Source: Jackrogersella multiformis
Taxonomy: Eukaryota > Ascomycota > Sordariomycetes > Xylariales > Hypoxylaceae
Direction: 5' to 3'
Length of the DNA: 64,000 bases
NCBI GenBank assembly: GCA_902806575.1
Contig: CADCXD010000010.1
Coordinates: forward strand, 1,612,001-1,676,000
Under the pieces are notes generated by a model. The model was not told the origin of the DNA, made no database searches, and was given only the letters and a program-made list of their open reading frames with translations. Made by a program: the position numbers and the translations under genes. Shown here in pieces: positions 48,701 through 60,403 of the stretch (position 1 is the stretch's first letter; each line of letters opens with the position of its first letter).

Positions 48701-51700
48701 CAGAGAGAAACTGTTCAGTTGTCACCGTGTCTGACAACTGCACTGTCAGCTACAAAGGCGACGCCAATGCCGATGAAGTACTGTCGGCCATCTTAACAAT
48801 CTTGATGTGCGAAAGCATTTTATCGGACCATGCCGGAATAGTTTGGATTCATGGTGCCGATGACTGCATTGCTGAGATTATGTTTAATGCGGCCAGTCGT
48901 AAAGGCGTTTCTGTGTTCCTAACTACAAACAACAGCGCATCCACGCTAATCTCTGATGGGAGAGCAACTTATATCCATCCACGGTTCACGGAACGTGAAC
49001 TTAAGTCTATAACTCCCCCCAACATTAGTCGATTTGTGGATATGGGGATGGACACAGACGGTCTCGCGGAGTTTGTTGCATCTTTTCTAGGAGATCGAGT
49101 GGATATCCAGCAGGGCATCCGCCAATTCAGTGTGAGGCAGGCCATTCCTCTGTCATACAGCAGATCTAGCCTTGTAAAGATACTAGAGGACTGCTGTTCT
49201 CGGCCGGATTTATTACATGACCTAGGATGCCTGACACAGAAGACCATCGTCAAAGCTGATGCAGTACACGAGCAATCGGAAACGGCTATGGCGACGAGCA
49301 TTATATCCTGGACTGGCGTCCAATCTTTTCAGATCCGGATGACACCAGCTACCAACAGCCAACTCTTCGCGGATCAAAAGACGTACTTTCTTGTTGGACT
49401 TGCTGGAGACGTCGGATTATCTCTTTGCGAGTGGATGGCGGATCATGGCGCCAAATATCTCGCCATTGCCAGTCGTAACCCAGCTATTCCTCCAGAGGTG
49501 CTTGCACATCTCCAAAAGAAAGGCGTAACTGTTCGTATATTTGCTCTAGATGTTGCAGATATAGACAGCCTAAGAAACGTCCATCAAGAGATAGTTTCGT
49601 CTATGCCTCCTATTTCAGGAGTAGCCAATGCTGCCCTGGTAGTGCGTGATCATCCCTTCGATAGCATGTCTTTTGAAGACCTCGAAGCAGTCTTCAAGCC
49701 CAAGGTGATCGGAACTCAGAACCTTGACAAACTGTTCTACTCAACCCCGTTGGATTTCTTTATTCTATTCTCATCAGTCGCGGGTATCGTCGGTAAACCT
49801 GCTCAGTCTAGCTATAACGCTGCTAATTTATTCATGTCTTCTATGGCAGTGAAAAGGCGCAAGCGAGGCCTAGCCGCGTCGGCCATGCATTTTGGGATGC
49901 TAGTTGGACTCGGATACATACATGGCCAAGGCGGGCCGACTGTTGAAGCTCGGTTTCGCCAGGACGATTTGCCTGCTGTTTCGGAGCCTGAGTTTCACGC
50001 AATATTTGCTCAGGCAATTATATCCGGTCGCCCAGAGTCTGGCTTGAATCCCGAGCTTGTTGCTGGGCTTGGTACCGAGATCGACACCCCCTGGCGTGCC
50101 ATGCCCCGATTTTGGCATTGTCGCATCAAGAGTGAGGAAAGACGCACAGAAGGCCGGCATCATAGTCAGGAACAATCAACTAAGAGCATTCAAGACAATC
50201 TGAAAGAGGTCTCTGAAAGTAAACAAGCCTTGCTTATTTTGAAGGCAGCCATTGGTGGCAGAGTGAGCTTGGCACTTGGTTCCCCTGGTGAGGAAGTGGA
50301 CGAAAATGTCGGACTAATCAGTGTGGGTCTTGACTCGCTGAGTGCCGTTGAAATCCGTTCCTGGCTGCTGAAAGTACTAGAAGTCGACGTACCAGTTTTG
50401 AAGTTCTTGGGCGGTTCATCTTTACAAGATATATGCCACGACGTGCTTGGAAAACTGCCGGATATATTGAGACCGTGGGACAAGGATAAGGTGAAGGCCA
50501 ATGATCACAAGAAACCAAATGGAGAAATCAATGGCACCAGTTCCAGTAACTCTGCTCAAGACCTCCAGGTCAGCCCTAGGTTGAACGGTATAAGCGAGAC
50601 GAAAATCTTAAGTCCGGAAGGTCCTAATGGGAGGCTCGTACTGGATTACACGCGAGGATCTGATATACCTGCTCCTCAGAGTATCCTTCCTAACAAAAAC
50701 GGAGAGCAAGTAGAGGCTCAACCCAAGTACGAGAGGATTGGCGACATGTCCCATTCCCAAGCCCAGTTGTACTTCCTGCACGAATATCTTCAGAACAATG
50801 CGTACAATGTCGCTTACGCTGGCCGCTTTCATGGTCGACTCGACATGAAGAGGCTTCAAGAGGCTCTCCGGGTAGTTGGGAAACGACATGAGGCCATGAG
50901 AAGCGCTTATTTCATGGATATGTCCAGTGCGCGGCCTGTGCAGGCTGTTTTCCGTGAACCTTGCATCATACTGGAACATAGAACAGGATGTGACGACAGC
51001 CAAGTACTTTCCGAAATCGAGAAAGTCAAGGATTTCAAATTCGAGATCGAAAAAGGCGTTGTCATGAAAGTAACAGTCATGTCCCACTCGCCATCTCACC
51101 ATTTTATGCTGTTCAACCATCATCATATTGCGCTCGACGGCATTGGTTGGAGCGTGTTCATTGCAGACGTTGCAAAGGCATACTCGGGACGCCTAGGAAT
51201 TTATCCAGCGGCTCCTGGCATCCGGCAATCCATCGATATGGCGAAGAGACAATTAAATGCATTCACACCCCAAAGCCTCCACGCCGATCTTGCCTTCTGG
51301 AAGAACATCTACAGAACCATTCCTGAGCCGCTACCCCTTTTCCCTTTCGCGAAGGTCAAGACTCGACCAGCTGCCAAGGATTACAATATCGACGCATCCG
51401 ATATTAGGTTGCCCGTTAATTTGACCAATCTCGTGGAGAGGGCAGCTTCGAAAATCGGCGTCACCTCGTTCCATTTTTACCTTGCAAGCCTAGCAACATT
51501 TCTTGCACATTGCCTCGGCGTTAGCGATGTCGCCATCGGAGTCGTGGACGCAAACAGGACGGAGGCAGAAGATATGGGAACCGTCGGATACTTTCTCAAC
51601 ATGCTACCTGTGAGGATCCGGCTCGAGCATTCAGAACCGTTCGAGGTGGTAGCGAGAAGGTCACGGGATGCAGCCTTGACGGCCTTGGCTCACTCTCAGG

Positions 51701-54700
51701 CACCTCTTGACATGGTCCTCGGCAACCTAGGGGTAACGAGATCGACCGAACATCATCCTTTGTTCCAAGTTGCTATAAACTATCGCAAAGCGCCCCTGAA
51801 CGAAACTGATTTCGGGAGCGATGGGAAGATCCAGTGGGACGGAGCCGTACCAGGAGGGAACCCTTACGACCTACTTCTCAATGTTGCCGCGACGTCAGAT
51901 TGGACCTTTGTCTCTCTCATCACGCAGCAGAGTCTGTACGAGAAATCTGACGGCTCGCTCTTAGTGAAGTGGTTCACTCGTACTCTAGAAGCCCTTGCTC
52001 GAGATCCCAGTTCTGAAATCGGCAAGTGTCAGATCTCCAACGGGACCGACATCATAGAAGCCATAGAGCTTGGTCGCGGTAGTGACATAGAAGTGCCATG
52101 GAAAGGCATACTAACAGACCGCATCGACGAAGTAACGGCCGAGCTGCCGGAAGGCATCGCAATTAAAGACGATCAAGGCGAAAGCCTCACTTACGCACAA
52201 ATGACAGTTATGATGCTTCGAATAACGCGCCAACTAAAAGCCATTTCACCTTCACTTCCTCCCGGCTCATACGTAGCCATGCTTCTCGATCCCGTTGCCG
52301 ACGCTGTTTGTTGCATTCTAGCTATCCTACGGTCGGGCCTTGTCTGGATTCCTTTAGATACAAAGAATCACCAGCGGCGGCTCCGTGCAGTGGTTGAGGA
52401 GAGTCGACCACGGGTCTTAGTTTGCCATAATGCGACGAAAGCGATGGCGCAACAGATTTCCGCAGACATGAACTTCACATCTATATTAAATATCGATGAT
52501 TATAGTGGTAGCGACGGTCGTGATGCCAAGAACAAGAAGCCTATTCCCCATAGCGCAGTCAAGCACAACAGCAATAGGAACAGTCAGCCCGCAATGATCC
52601 TATACACGAGCGGGTCCACTGGTGTACCAAAAGGCGTAGTGCTCACGCATGGAGGCCTAGTGAATCAAATCTACGGAACGACTGCTACTCTTCATCTCGG
52701 GCGCGAGACAACACTGCAGCAGAGCCCGCTGGGTTTCGACCTGATGCTAGACCAAATCTTCTTGGCGCTATGCAACGGGGGCACAATAGTCATGGTGGGG
52801 AAGAACGGGCGAGGTGATCCAACGCATATGGCTAAGCTCATGGTCAGGCACGGCGTCACCCTGACGCACTTCGTGCCGTCCGAGTATTTTGCGTTGCTGA
52901 ATTACGGATACCATATACTCGCAAAGACCAACTCGTGGCGCTACGCGATGTCGGGAGGAGAAAAGCTAGGTTGGGAGCTACGCAAAGCTTTCCGCAAGCT
53001 AGACTGTGATGCCTTGCAGCTTGTCAATGTGTATGGGCCAGCGGAGATCACGGTGGCCTGCGCCAGGGGTATTGTACCGTATCGCGAATTGAGCGATATG
53101 CAAGAGAGCAGTAGCGATTACCTTCTCCCGTTGCCAAACTACACCCTTGAAATCACCGACGCTGATATGAACGTCCTACCCATCGGGTTTCCTGGTGAGA
53201 TCTGTATCTCGGGACAGGGTGTTGGTCTCGGATATCTCGAACGACCTGAAGAATCAAGGCGCAAATTTACTCAGAGGAAATCTGTCACATCGTCGTCGAC
53301 CAGAATCTACCGTTCGGGGGATAAGGGCAGGCTTCTACCGGACGGCACACTCAAGGTCCTAGGACGACTAGACGGAGATAGCCAGGTCAAGATTCATGGC
53401 TTCCGCGTCGAACTTGACGAGATATCTAACGCCATCGTGCACATCTCCAACGGCACAATCGTAAATGCCGCGGCGTCGTTGCGACCTGATCAGCCCCGGG
53501 ACATCCTCGTTGCATTCGTCGTGTTTGACGTTGAATTTACCGGTGACAAATCCGATTTCATAGAATGGCTCCGGTCTAACCTTCCCTTGCCGCCAATCAT
53601 GAAACCGACCTTCTTAGTCCCAACAGACCGGATACCAGCCACTGCCAACGGAAAGACTGATAGGGTGGCCGTAGACAAGTTACTTATCCCCGACCTCGAG
53701 GATTCTAGCTCTATTGGTACATTCGCACACAACTTGAACCCCTGGGAAAAGTCGATAAAGGAGGTCTGGGATGAGGTTCTCTCGACTCGGCCAGGTCATG
53801 CTTCCGGGCGTAAGCACAAGCAGGTAGTTGTTCAACCAAGTTCGGATTTCTTCGAAGTTGGGGGCAGTTCGATCCTAATGATCAAGCTCAAGTCTCTCCT
53901 TGAGGTGCAGTTCGGCGTAAAGATTTCTATGCCTGAGCTCTTCCACGCCAGCACCTTGAGCAGCATGGCTACTCTTGTTTCGAACGCTGTAAGTACTAAT
54001 GAAAAAACTACTTTGTCGTCAACAAAGACATCATTCTTGGAACCTCGAGGCACCCAGCAGGTGGTCAACTGGGATCTTGAGATTGCAAGCATGGCCGATG
54101 GACTTCCTCAACCCAAGTTCATCCCATCTAATCAAAAGCTCTTGAATGGGAACGGGGGTCTTATAGTCGTCTTGACGGGCGCCACCGGATTCATTGGAGG
54201 GCATCTGCTGTCGCACCTCGTCCAAGACCCAAGAGTGGCGCAAGTGCACTGCGTAGCAATGCGGCCCGACGCATCCGGAAATCTACGACACGTCTCGGTA
54301 AAGAGCGACAAGGTCCTCGAGTATGCCGGCGACCTCTCAACCCTCAGCATCGGCCTATCAGACTCCCAATTCGCGTCCCTGGCCGAGTACGCCCACATCA
54401 TCATCCATAACGGCGCCGACGTATCCCTGCTGAAGACCTACCAGTCCCTCCGCCGCGCCAACGTCGTCTCGACGCGCACGCTCTGCGAGATGGCCATCCC
54501 TCGCCGCGTGCCCCTGCACTACGTGTCAACCGCATCCGTAGCCAAGGTCACCCGACACGACGAGGAAAAGCCGCTACTCGAGGTCCCTGCATCGCCCGCC
54601 GTTCCCGAACTGCTGAATTCGGTCGACGGCTACGCGGCCTCGAAATGGGCCAGCGAGACGCTCCTCGAGAAGGCGGCGCAAGACAACGGACTGCCCGCGT

Positions 54701-55161
54701 ACATCCACCGTCTCGCGCACGTCGTTGGAGATGATGCGTCTGAGTTAGACGCCATCGGCATGCTGACCAAGTACTCGCTGCTGCTTCGTGCGCTGCCGCG
54801 CATCGAGAGTGAGGATATAACGGGCCAGTGGGACTTCGTCACGGCGCAGGACGTAGCGCGGGATCTAGTCGAGTCCGCGGTCGGATCCGCAACCGGCAGT
54901 AGAAATCCGGTACAACGGCAGACACAGCACAGTGCCCGCCTCCATTATATCAATCACTGCAGCCTTGCCAAAACCCCCCACGAAGAACTTACGGGGTATC
55001 TCGAGGGCATGGCTGGAGGGCCCTTGCGAGAGATCGATATGAAGGAATGGCTAGCGGCGGCACATGAGAGAGGGCTTCATCCACTGGTGCATGAGTTTTT
55101 CGCCGCGTTCGATGAGGGACGCGGCAAGATGGTGTTGCCTATTATTGCTAAGGGTGTTTAG
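42730..55161 (+). CDS. hybrid polyketide synthase-nonribosomal peptide synthetase
   Basis: Exons 42730-42921, 42978-43454, 43510-43810, 43869-44035 and 44110-55161 give 4062 residues; all four introns (55-74 nt) lie in the KS region. Domains: KS (about 9-435; [23 protein letters not shown]); AT (about 575-880; GQGAQW, GHSSGE, AYHSHH); DH (about 970-1250; [16 protein letters not shown]); C-methyltransferase (about 1430-1600; [11 protein letters not shown]); a long segment without an ER NADPH motif; KR (about 2140-2320; GLAGDVG, SSYNAAN); ACP (GLDSLS near 2452); C (HHIALDG near 2717); A ([11 protein letters not shown] near 3211, [16 protein letters not shown]); T (GGSSI near 3632); R (TGATGFIGG near 3734, YAASK 3887-3891). 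It makes a methylated, reduced polyketide chain, condenses it with one amino acid and releases it. An alternative start is 42751. All catalytic residues I checked are present. Confidence 0.96.
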
Positions 55162-55936
55162 CGGAGATGACATGTCGGATGTTATCGTCAGGGCTACCCT
55201 CGGTCCCATTTTCTGAAGCCACATTTATTTTCCGAACATTTCTTTAGTACAAATTCTCCTGATATATTGTTTATAAGATTCGTGTATTTTTCTCGTTTAC
55301 CTCTGTAGGCACTTGGTTTATTAGGCTATGTATTGAATCGACCTTAAATATTGCCAAGACCTGAGCGATTGAGGGTGTAGGAGTAATTCCCGTATAACAT
55401 ATGCTTTAGTAGATCTTTATATTTAAGTTGTTGTAGGTACCTAGGTATCTTTGTGATATTTACCTAGAGTGGATGAAAATTATTAGACTCGGTTACACAG
55501 TATAAGTGTAGCCCGCTCGGAAAGACGGAAGGGCGGACCTCCGAACACTGCTTCTACATACAGCCCCTTTTCTGGGCTCCCTTTCCTCGTCTATTTATAG
55601 AAAATCTACAGTGCTTCTGCCTTAATATATACGTCGCTACCATGATTAGCATTGGTGTCACGCTGCGTAATGGTTCTAGGTTATGATTTAATAGAAATTG
55701 TCTTAAATGTATTATAATCCACGATTACACTGCCGTATTTTCTTTTGAGTCTGTTTCCTTCCCACATTTTCTGCTATGACGTGTTGGATGATTCCCATTT
55801 GATATAAATTGCAAGCCTGTTGCTAATATATCACGAACACCCAGAGTTGTCATTTCGCTGCCTCCCCCGATCTTCCCAGTCTAAGTGCTACCTTGGCGAC
55901 CGCTCAGTTAGCACATCTCAATAACAATTTCTGTTC
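55162..55936. other. PKS-NRPS 3' flank
   Basis: AT-rich, no frame above 60 codons, ACCTAGGT at 55439. Likely contains the 3' UTRs of the PKS-NRPS and of the convergent small membrane protein gene. Confidence 0.5.
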
Positions 55937-56140
55937 TCAGGAGGATCTCGTGCTTCTAGTTGCATAGGCGACCCCGGTACCAATCGCGCCTCCGATCACA
56001 ACACCACAAAATAGGCCGATGATGATGATGGTTTTTGGGTAGTTTTGCTTTGCACGCTGTTCAGAGCCCAGTATATTTTCACCTTCGCCTTTGTCGAGAA
56101 ACGAGACGTTAGAGAAGCTAGAGGATTTGCGGTCTGCCAT
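55937..56140 (-). CDS. small single-pass membrane protein, 67 residues, unknown
   Basis: The frame opens with MADRKSSSFSNVSFLDKGEG and has one strong hydrophobic segment (TIIIIGLFCGVVIGGAIGTG, about residues 37-56) with GxxxG-type spacing. A short basic tail (TRSTRSS) follows. The polar N-terminus is about 36 residues with no signal peptide, so a tail-anchored or single-pass protein with a cytosolic N-terminus is likely. It converges on the PKS-NRPS 3' end. I do not recognise a family. A random frame of this length with such an organised layout is possible but not the best explanation. Confidence 0.5.
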   Translation of the reverse strand: MADRKSSSFSNVSFLDKGEGENILGSEQRAKQNYPKTIIIIGLFCGVVIGGAIGTGVAYATRSTRSS

Positions 56141-57185
56141 AGTGGATAGGGGTTAAGATTGGGTGCGTTTATGTTTTGTAATCGACGAAGATAGGGGAAA
56201 CAGTAACAGTGGTAAGTTATTCAAGACTAAAAGTTTGATTTGCTTCTTTTGAAGAAAAACAGAGCAATGCTAGAAATTTAAACCTTTGAGAATTCAACAT
56301 CTTATTATCAGATCATTGGGTGGTAGGATTTGTAGTTGTCGTCTAACAGTATTCGTTGCGGAACTTGATTCCTTTGCAAGTTCAAACCAATGGCCGTTGA
56401 CAGCTTCACGCTCTAAACGTTTCAAGCCATAACACACATTAGGTATTATCATGAACTTAATCGCGACCGAGATTATCTAAAAATGCAACACCTTCGCCGA
56501 CATTAGATCGAAAGAAGAAGCAGGTATTGGGATGTGTGGCCATTTACTAGGTTAACCTAGACCATTACATGTCAATAATTCGGTGAAGACTCATTGCCTT
56601 ATGTTTAAACGGCGCGGTTTATATCGTCATCCTCAACGAGCGGTAAAATATGTATTTTTGAGGACTGAGGGATAAATCATTGACATGATGAGACTCGGTA
56701 TAGACGGCCTTATTAAGCACGATCGAGGGATTGCAGTCCTTACCGAAGTACCTCAAGAGGTAGGTACTAGGTATGCATGAAGCAGACATCGACGTATTGC
56801 TGGAAGCCTTTCGAATAGCAGAAACGCAAACTTGTCAATTCAGATACATCGAGATCTGAATGTGGCATATTCGGCACCTATCTTACAACAATTTGTCGCT
56901 TAGATCAACCGAGCTATCGGCTATTAAGAGATACAGGCCAGGACCAACCGGATGAGTTTGCGGCCGACATGTTTTATGTAGGTATTATCTGCTGGTACTT
57001 AGATCGAGACAATGCATTTCATGGTCCGACAGGTTTCACTAGTTATCTACCTTAGGTAGGTATATATGATTATTACAGTTTGCTAGTTTTAGTTTGCTAG
57101 AAATCGAGCTTCCTAAAGAGGCTTTTACAAATATAGATAGGTATCTGTAAGGAAATAATATCGAAGTTTACCCCAGCTGCCTACC

Positions 57186-57212
57186 AGTACCTAAAGTACC
57201 TAAAGTACCTAA
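57186..57212. repeat. 9-bp tandem repeat, 3 copies
   Basis: Three perfect copies of AGTACCTAA, immediately followed by an ACCTAGGT palindrome at 57216. Confidence 0.9.
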
Positions 57213-57264
57213 CCTACCTAGGTAGGGATAGATTCAAGTGACGGTTATAGATTGCTAGTGCCTT

Positions 57265-57297
57265 AGGTACCTAGCAGGTACCTAGCAGGTACCTAGC
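57265..57297. repeat. 11-bp tandem repeat, 3 copies
   Basis: Three perfect copies of AGGTACCTAGC, a unit related to the dispersed ACCTAGGT motif. Confidence 0.9.
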
Positions 57298-58190
57298 TAC
57301 TCACACGTTAGTCATCTTAAGGCGGGCAAAGGTTACTTGGTTTATCGCTTTTCTCCGTGATTACCAGGCTGCCAGGTAGGTATTATGTAAGTACCTAGTC
57401 TTCTATAATCATGATAAGCAGTGGTTTTATTATAATGATCCACTACGTAAGTGGTATAGTGGCAATTGCTCAGAAACGCTGATCACTAACATGATCGACC
57501 TTTTCTAATTTGATCCTCAGCCACTGGTCTTACTTGCATTGCATTGCTCTTTAGATCCTGTCTATTACGGAGTCTATCTGCCTATTACCTGCCTGCCTGT
57601 CTGCCTGTCTAACCTAGGTAGGTACATACATACCTCTTAGTCATGTTTTAGGAAAACGATAAGGACGGTCTCCCTTTCTTGATTGGCGCATGTCTATTAC
57701 GGGCAGGTGCGATGGAACCTGCTCAGACGCGGCATTGATCTAGGTACCTCGAGGTAATTTCCAAGGTTGATGGCATGCCGCATGACGGCTGAGAGTAAGC
57801 CCTGTAGGTACATCATCGTCCTCTTTGGCAGGAGGTAAGCAGGTAAGGTACATCCTTCATCTTTCCCAATGTAAATCATATCATTCGAGGCAATCCGCAA
57901 TCTTTCTTAAAAAATTAAACATCGAAAAAGCTTGGTATACTTGGCCAGACTTAGCAGATCCAGCCAAGGTTTCTCAACTTGAGCCTCTCGTTATTTATAT
58001 CATCTCATCCAGGGATGTGTTATACATATTAGAATATCTATTCCCCAAGTCCCCTTCGAGATCTATTTCTTCCTCTCGATATCCGTTCCTTACTGTGACG
58101 GGGGTAGCTGGCCAATTCCACCATTCTACCGTCCATCGGTGCTGTGTTTACTGCATTCCTCTCGTTCTCGACCCGTAACGCAGACTTACA

Positions 58191-60403
58191 ATGAAGTCTT
58201 ATTCGCTCCTTTGCGCTGCCATTGCGCTGCTCCAGACTGTTGTCCAAGGCAAAGATGTCATCGTTGAGTCTCTGCCAAAAGTTCCCGTAGGTTGGAAGAA
58301 GCTCAGAAACGCGGATCCGGGTCAGGTAATCAAATTACGGATTGCCCTCGAACAGCCAAACTTGGGCAACTTCGAGCAGGTATTGTATGACATATCTACC
58401 CCCCAGAACCCTCTATATGGGCGACATATGTCGCGTGATGAGGTCAGGGAAATGATGAAGCCGAGGGATGAGTCCACTGTCGCTGTGCTGGAATGGCTCC
58501 AAGCATCTGGCATCCCTTCGTCCGATATCGAGAATGATGGAGAATGGATCAATTTCAAGACCACCGTGTTAAGGGCGTCAATCTTATTGAATACCGATTT
58601 CCAAGTTTACAATCACGCCGGCACTGATGCCCAGCGAGTCCGAACTCTGCAGTACGCGTTATTCCTGATCGACGGGCAAGCATTGAAACTTGCTAACCCG
58701 AAACTAACAGCTATTCCGTCCCCGAGGAAGTGAGACATCACATCACCATGATCCAGCCCACAACCAGATTTGGCCAGATGAAACCACAGGCCGTCCAAGT
58801 CTACGAAATTCTTGAGCAGGAACAAATGGCTCAATTTTTCAAAATTGCTGCTGAGATTCCTACCCAGGAATTGAATGTAACTTTCTGCAATACTACCGTG
58901 ACCCCTGAATGCTTACGTGCGCTTTACAACGTGGGCGACACAACCGCGGATCCAAGTGTACCAACTATCTTCGGCGTTAGCGGTTTCTTGAATGAATATG
59001 CTAAGCATGATGCATTGGATACGTTCCTCCAGCAATTCGCTCCGTATGCTCTCACCCAGAATTTCACCACTCTCCTGGTTAACGGTGGTTTGAATAACCA
59101 GACCGACACCGTTGATGATGATGTCGAGGCCAATCTGGATATGCAATATGCAGCGTCGTTGGGTTTCAACACAGAAATCCGATACTATTCCACTGGTGGC
59201 CGTGGACCGTTAGTTCCTGATCTTGAGTAAGCCTCTGGGTCTCGTCTCCTATAACATGATTGTAAGCTAATTTCGGCCAGCCAACCTGACCCAAGTAATG
59301 TAGGTACCTAAGTAGCAACCCATATTTGCTGACTTCTGAGAGTCTACTGATACTTGCAAAGGGATCTAATGAGCCATATCTTGAATACCTCACGTATCTC
59401 CTGAATCTTACTGACGAGGAGCTCCCCCATACTTTAACGACGTCATACGGCGAGGACGAGCAGTCGGTACCGAGGACGTATGTTGAGAAAGTATGCACCA
59501 TGTTCGGTCAGCTAGGCGCTAGGGGTGTCTCGGTGCTCTTCAGTTCTGGAGAGTAAGTCATTACGCCCAAAATAGTTACGACTAAGCAACGCACTGACTC
59601 CTTCTTAGCACCGGCCCTGGTAGCGCTTGCCAGACAAACGATGGCAAGAACACCACCCGTCTCCTGCCCATATTCCCCGCTGCATGCCCCTACGTCACGG
59701 CGGTGGGTGGCACGGTGGGTGTAGAGCCCGAGAGGGCCGTCTCTTTCTCGTCGGGCGGCTTCTCAGATATTTTCCCAATTCCCAAGTACCAGAAGACGGC
59801 GGTGGCTACGTACCTTGATAGCATTGGCGATACGTTCAAGGGGTTGTACAACCCGGCTGGTCGTGGATTCCCCGACGTCGCAGCCCAGGGACGGAATTTC
59901 AATGTGTTCTCCCAGGGGCAACTTATCAAAGTAGGCGGGACGTCAGCTTCAGCGCCAACCTTTGCATCTATTGTGAGCCTGCTCAACAATGCACGTATCA
60001 AGGGCGGCCAGAAGCCTCTAGGATTTTTGAACCCGTGGCTTTATAGCGAGGCTGCCAACGGCGGCCTCACTGACATTACGTTGGGTGGTAGCAAAGGATG
60101 TACCGGTCAAGATAGTAGGTCCAGAATTCCATTCCTTCTACTCCCTCATATTCCATAGTCTCATTCTAAGCTTTGAGACTGTAACGTATTTGCATTAGAT
60201 ACTAATCAATCTCTACAGTCTATAGCGGCTTACCTGCACCCTTTGTCCCCGGAGCAGGTTGGAATGCCACCGAAGGCTGGGATCCTGTGACAGGACTTGG
60301 TACCCCATTGTTTGATAAGCTGCTGGCGAATGTTGCTCCAAATGTTAAGCTCCCAATCGTGGCTTGCAAGGATAGGGATAACTGCATCGCTGAGCGGTCA
60401 TAG
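58191..60403 (+). CDS. sedolisin (S53) peptidase, secreted tripeptidyl-peptidase type
   Basis: Exons 58191-58651, 58711-59226, 59343-59552, 59609-60114 and 60219-60403 sum to 1878 bases (625 residues). The exon 3 acceptor (59342) is my best fit; others in frame exist. A signal peptide ([20 protein letters not shown]) is followed by a pro-domain (about 30-190) ending near [14 protein letters not shown]. The catalytic Glu and Asp are in [13 protein letters not shown]. The oxyanion Asp follows SSG at the exon 3/4 junction (SSGDTGPG). The nucleophile Ser is in [14 protein letters not shown]. Calcium-site residues are in GCTGQD and [11 protein letters not shown]. Acid extracellular peptidases of this type remove tripeptides or cut proteins during nutrition. 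Three kilobases from the PKS-NRPS, it is more likely a flank gene than a pathway gene. Confidence 0.9.

Larger units (their letters stand above)
56141..58190. other. intergenic, repeat-bearing, no supported gene
   Basis: 2 kb, AT-rich, with ACCTAGGT at 57216 and 57612 and two short tandem repeats at 57186-57212 and 57265-57297. Frames at 57697-57900 and 57825-58178 are not credible. The last 200 bases (TTATTTATATCATC near 57990) likely hold the sedolisin promoter. Confidence 0.5.

Noticed and set aside
58191..60403. Sedolisin as a member of the PKS-NRPS cluster
   Set aside because: It is 3 kb away beyond a repeat-bearing gap, and secreted peptidases of this type are common stand-alone genes; no functional link is evident.
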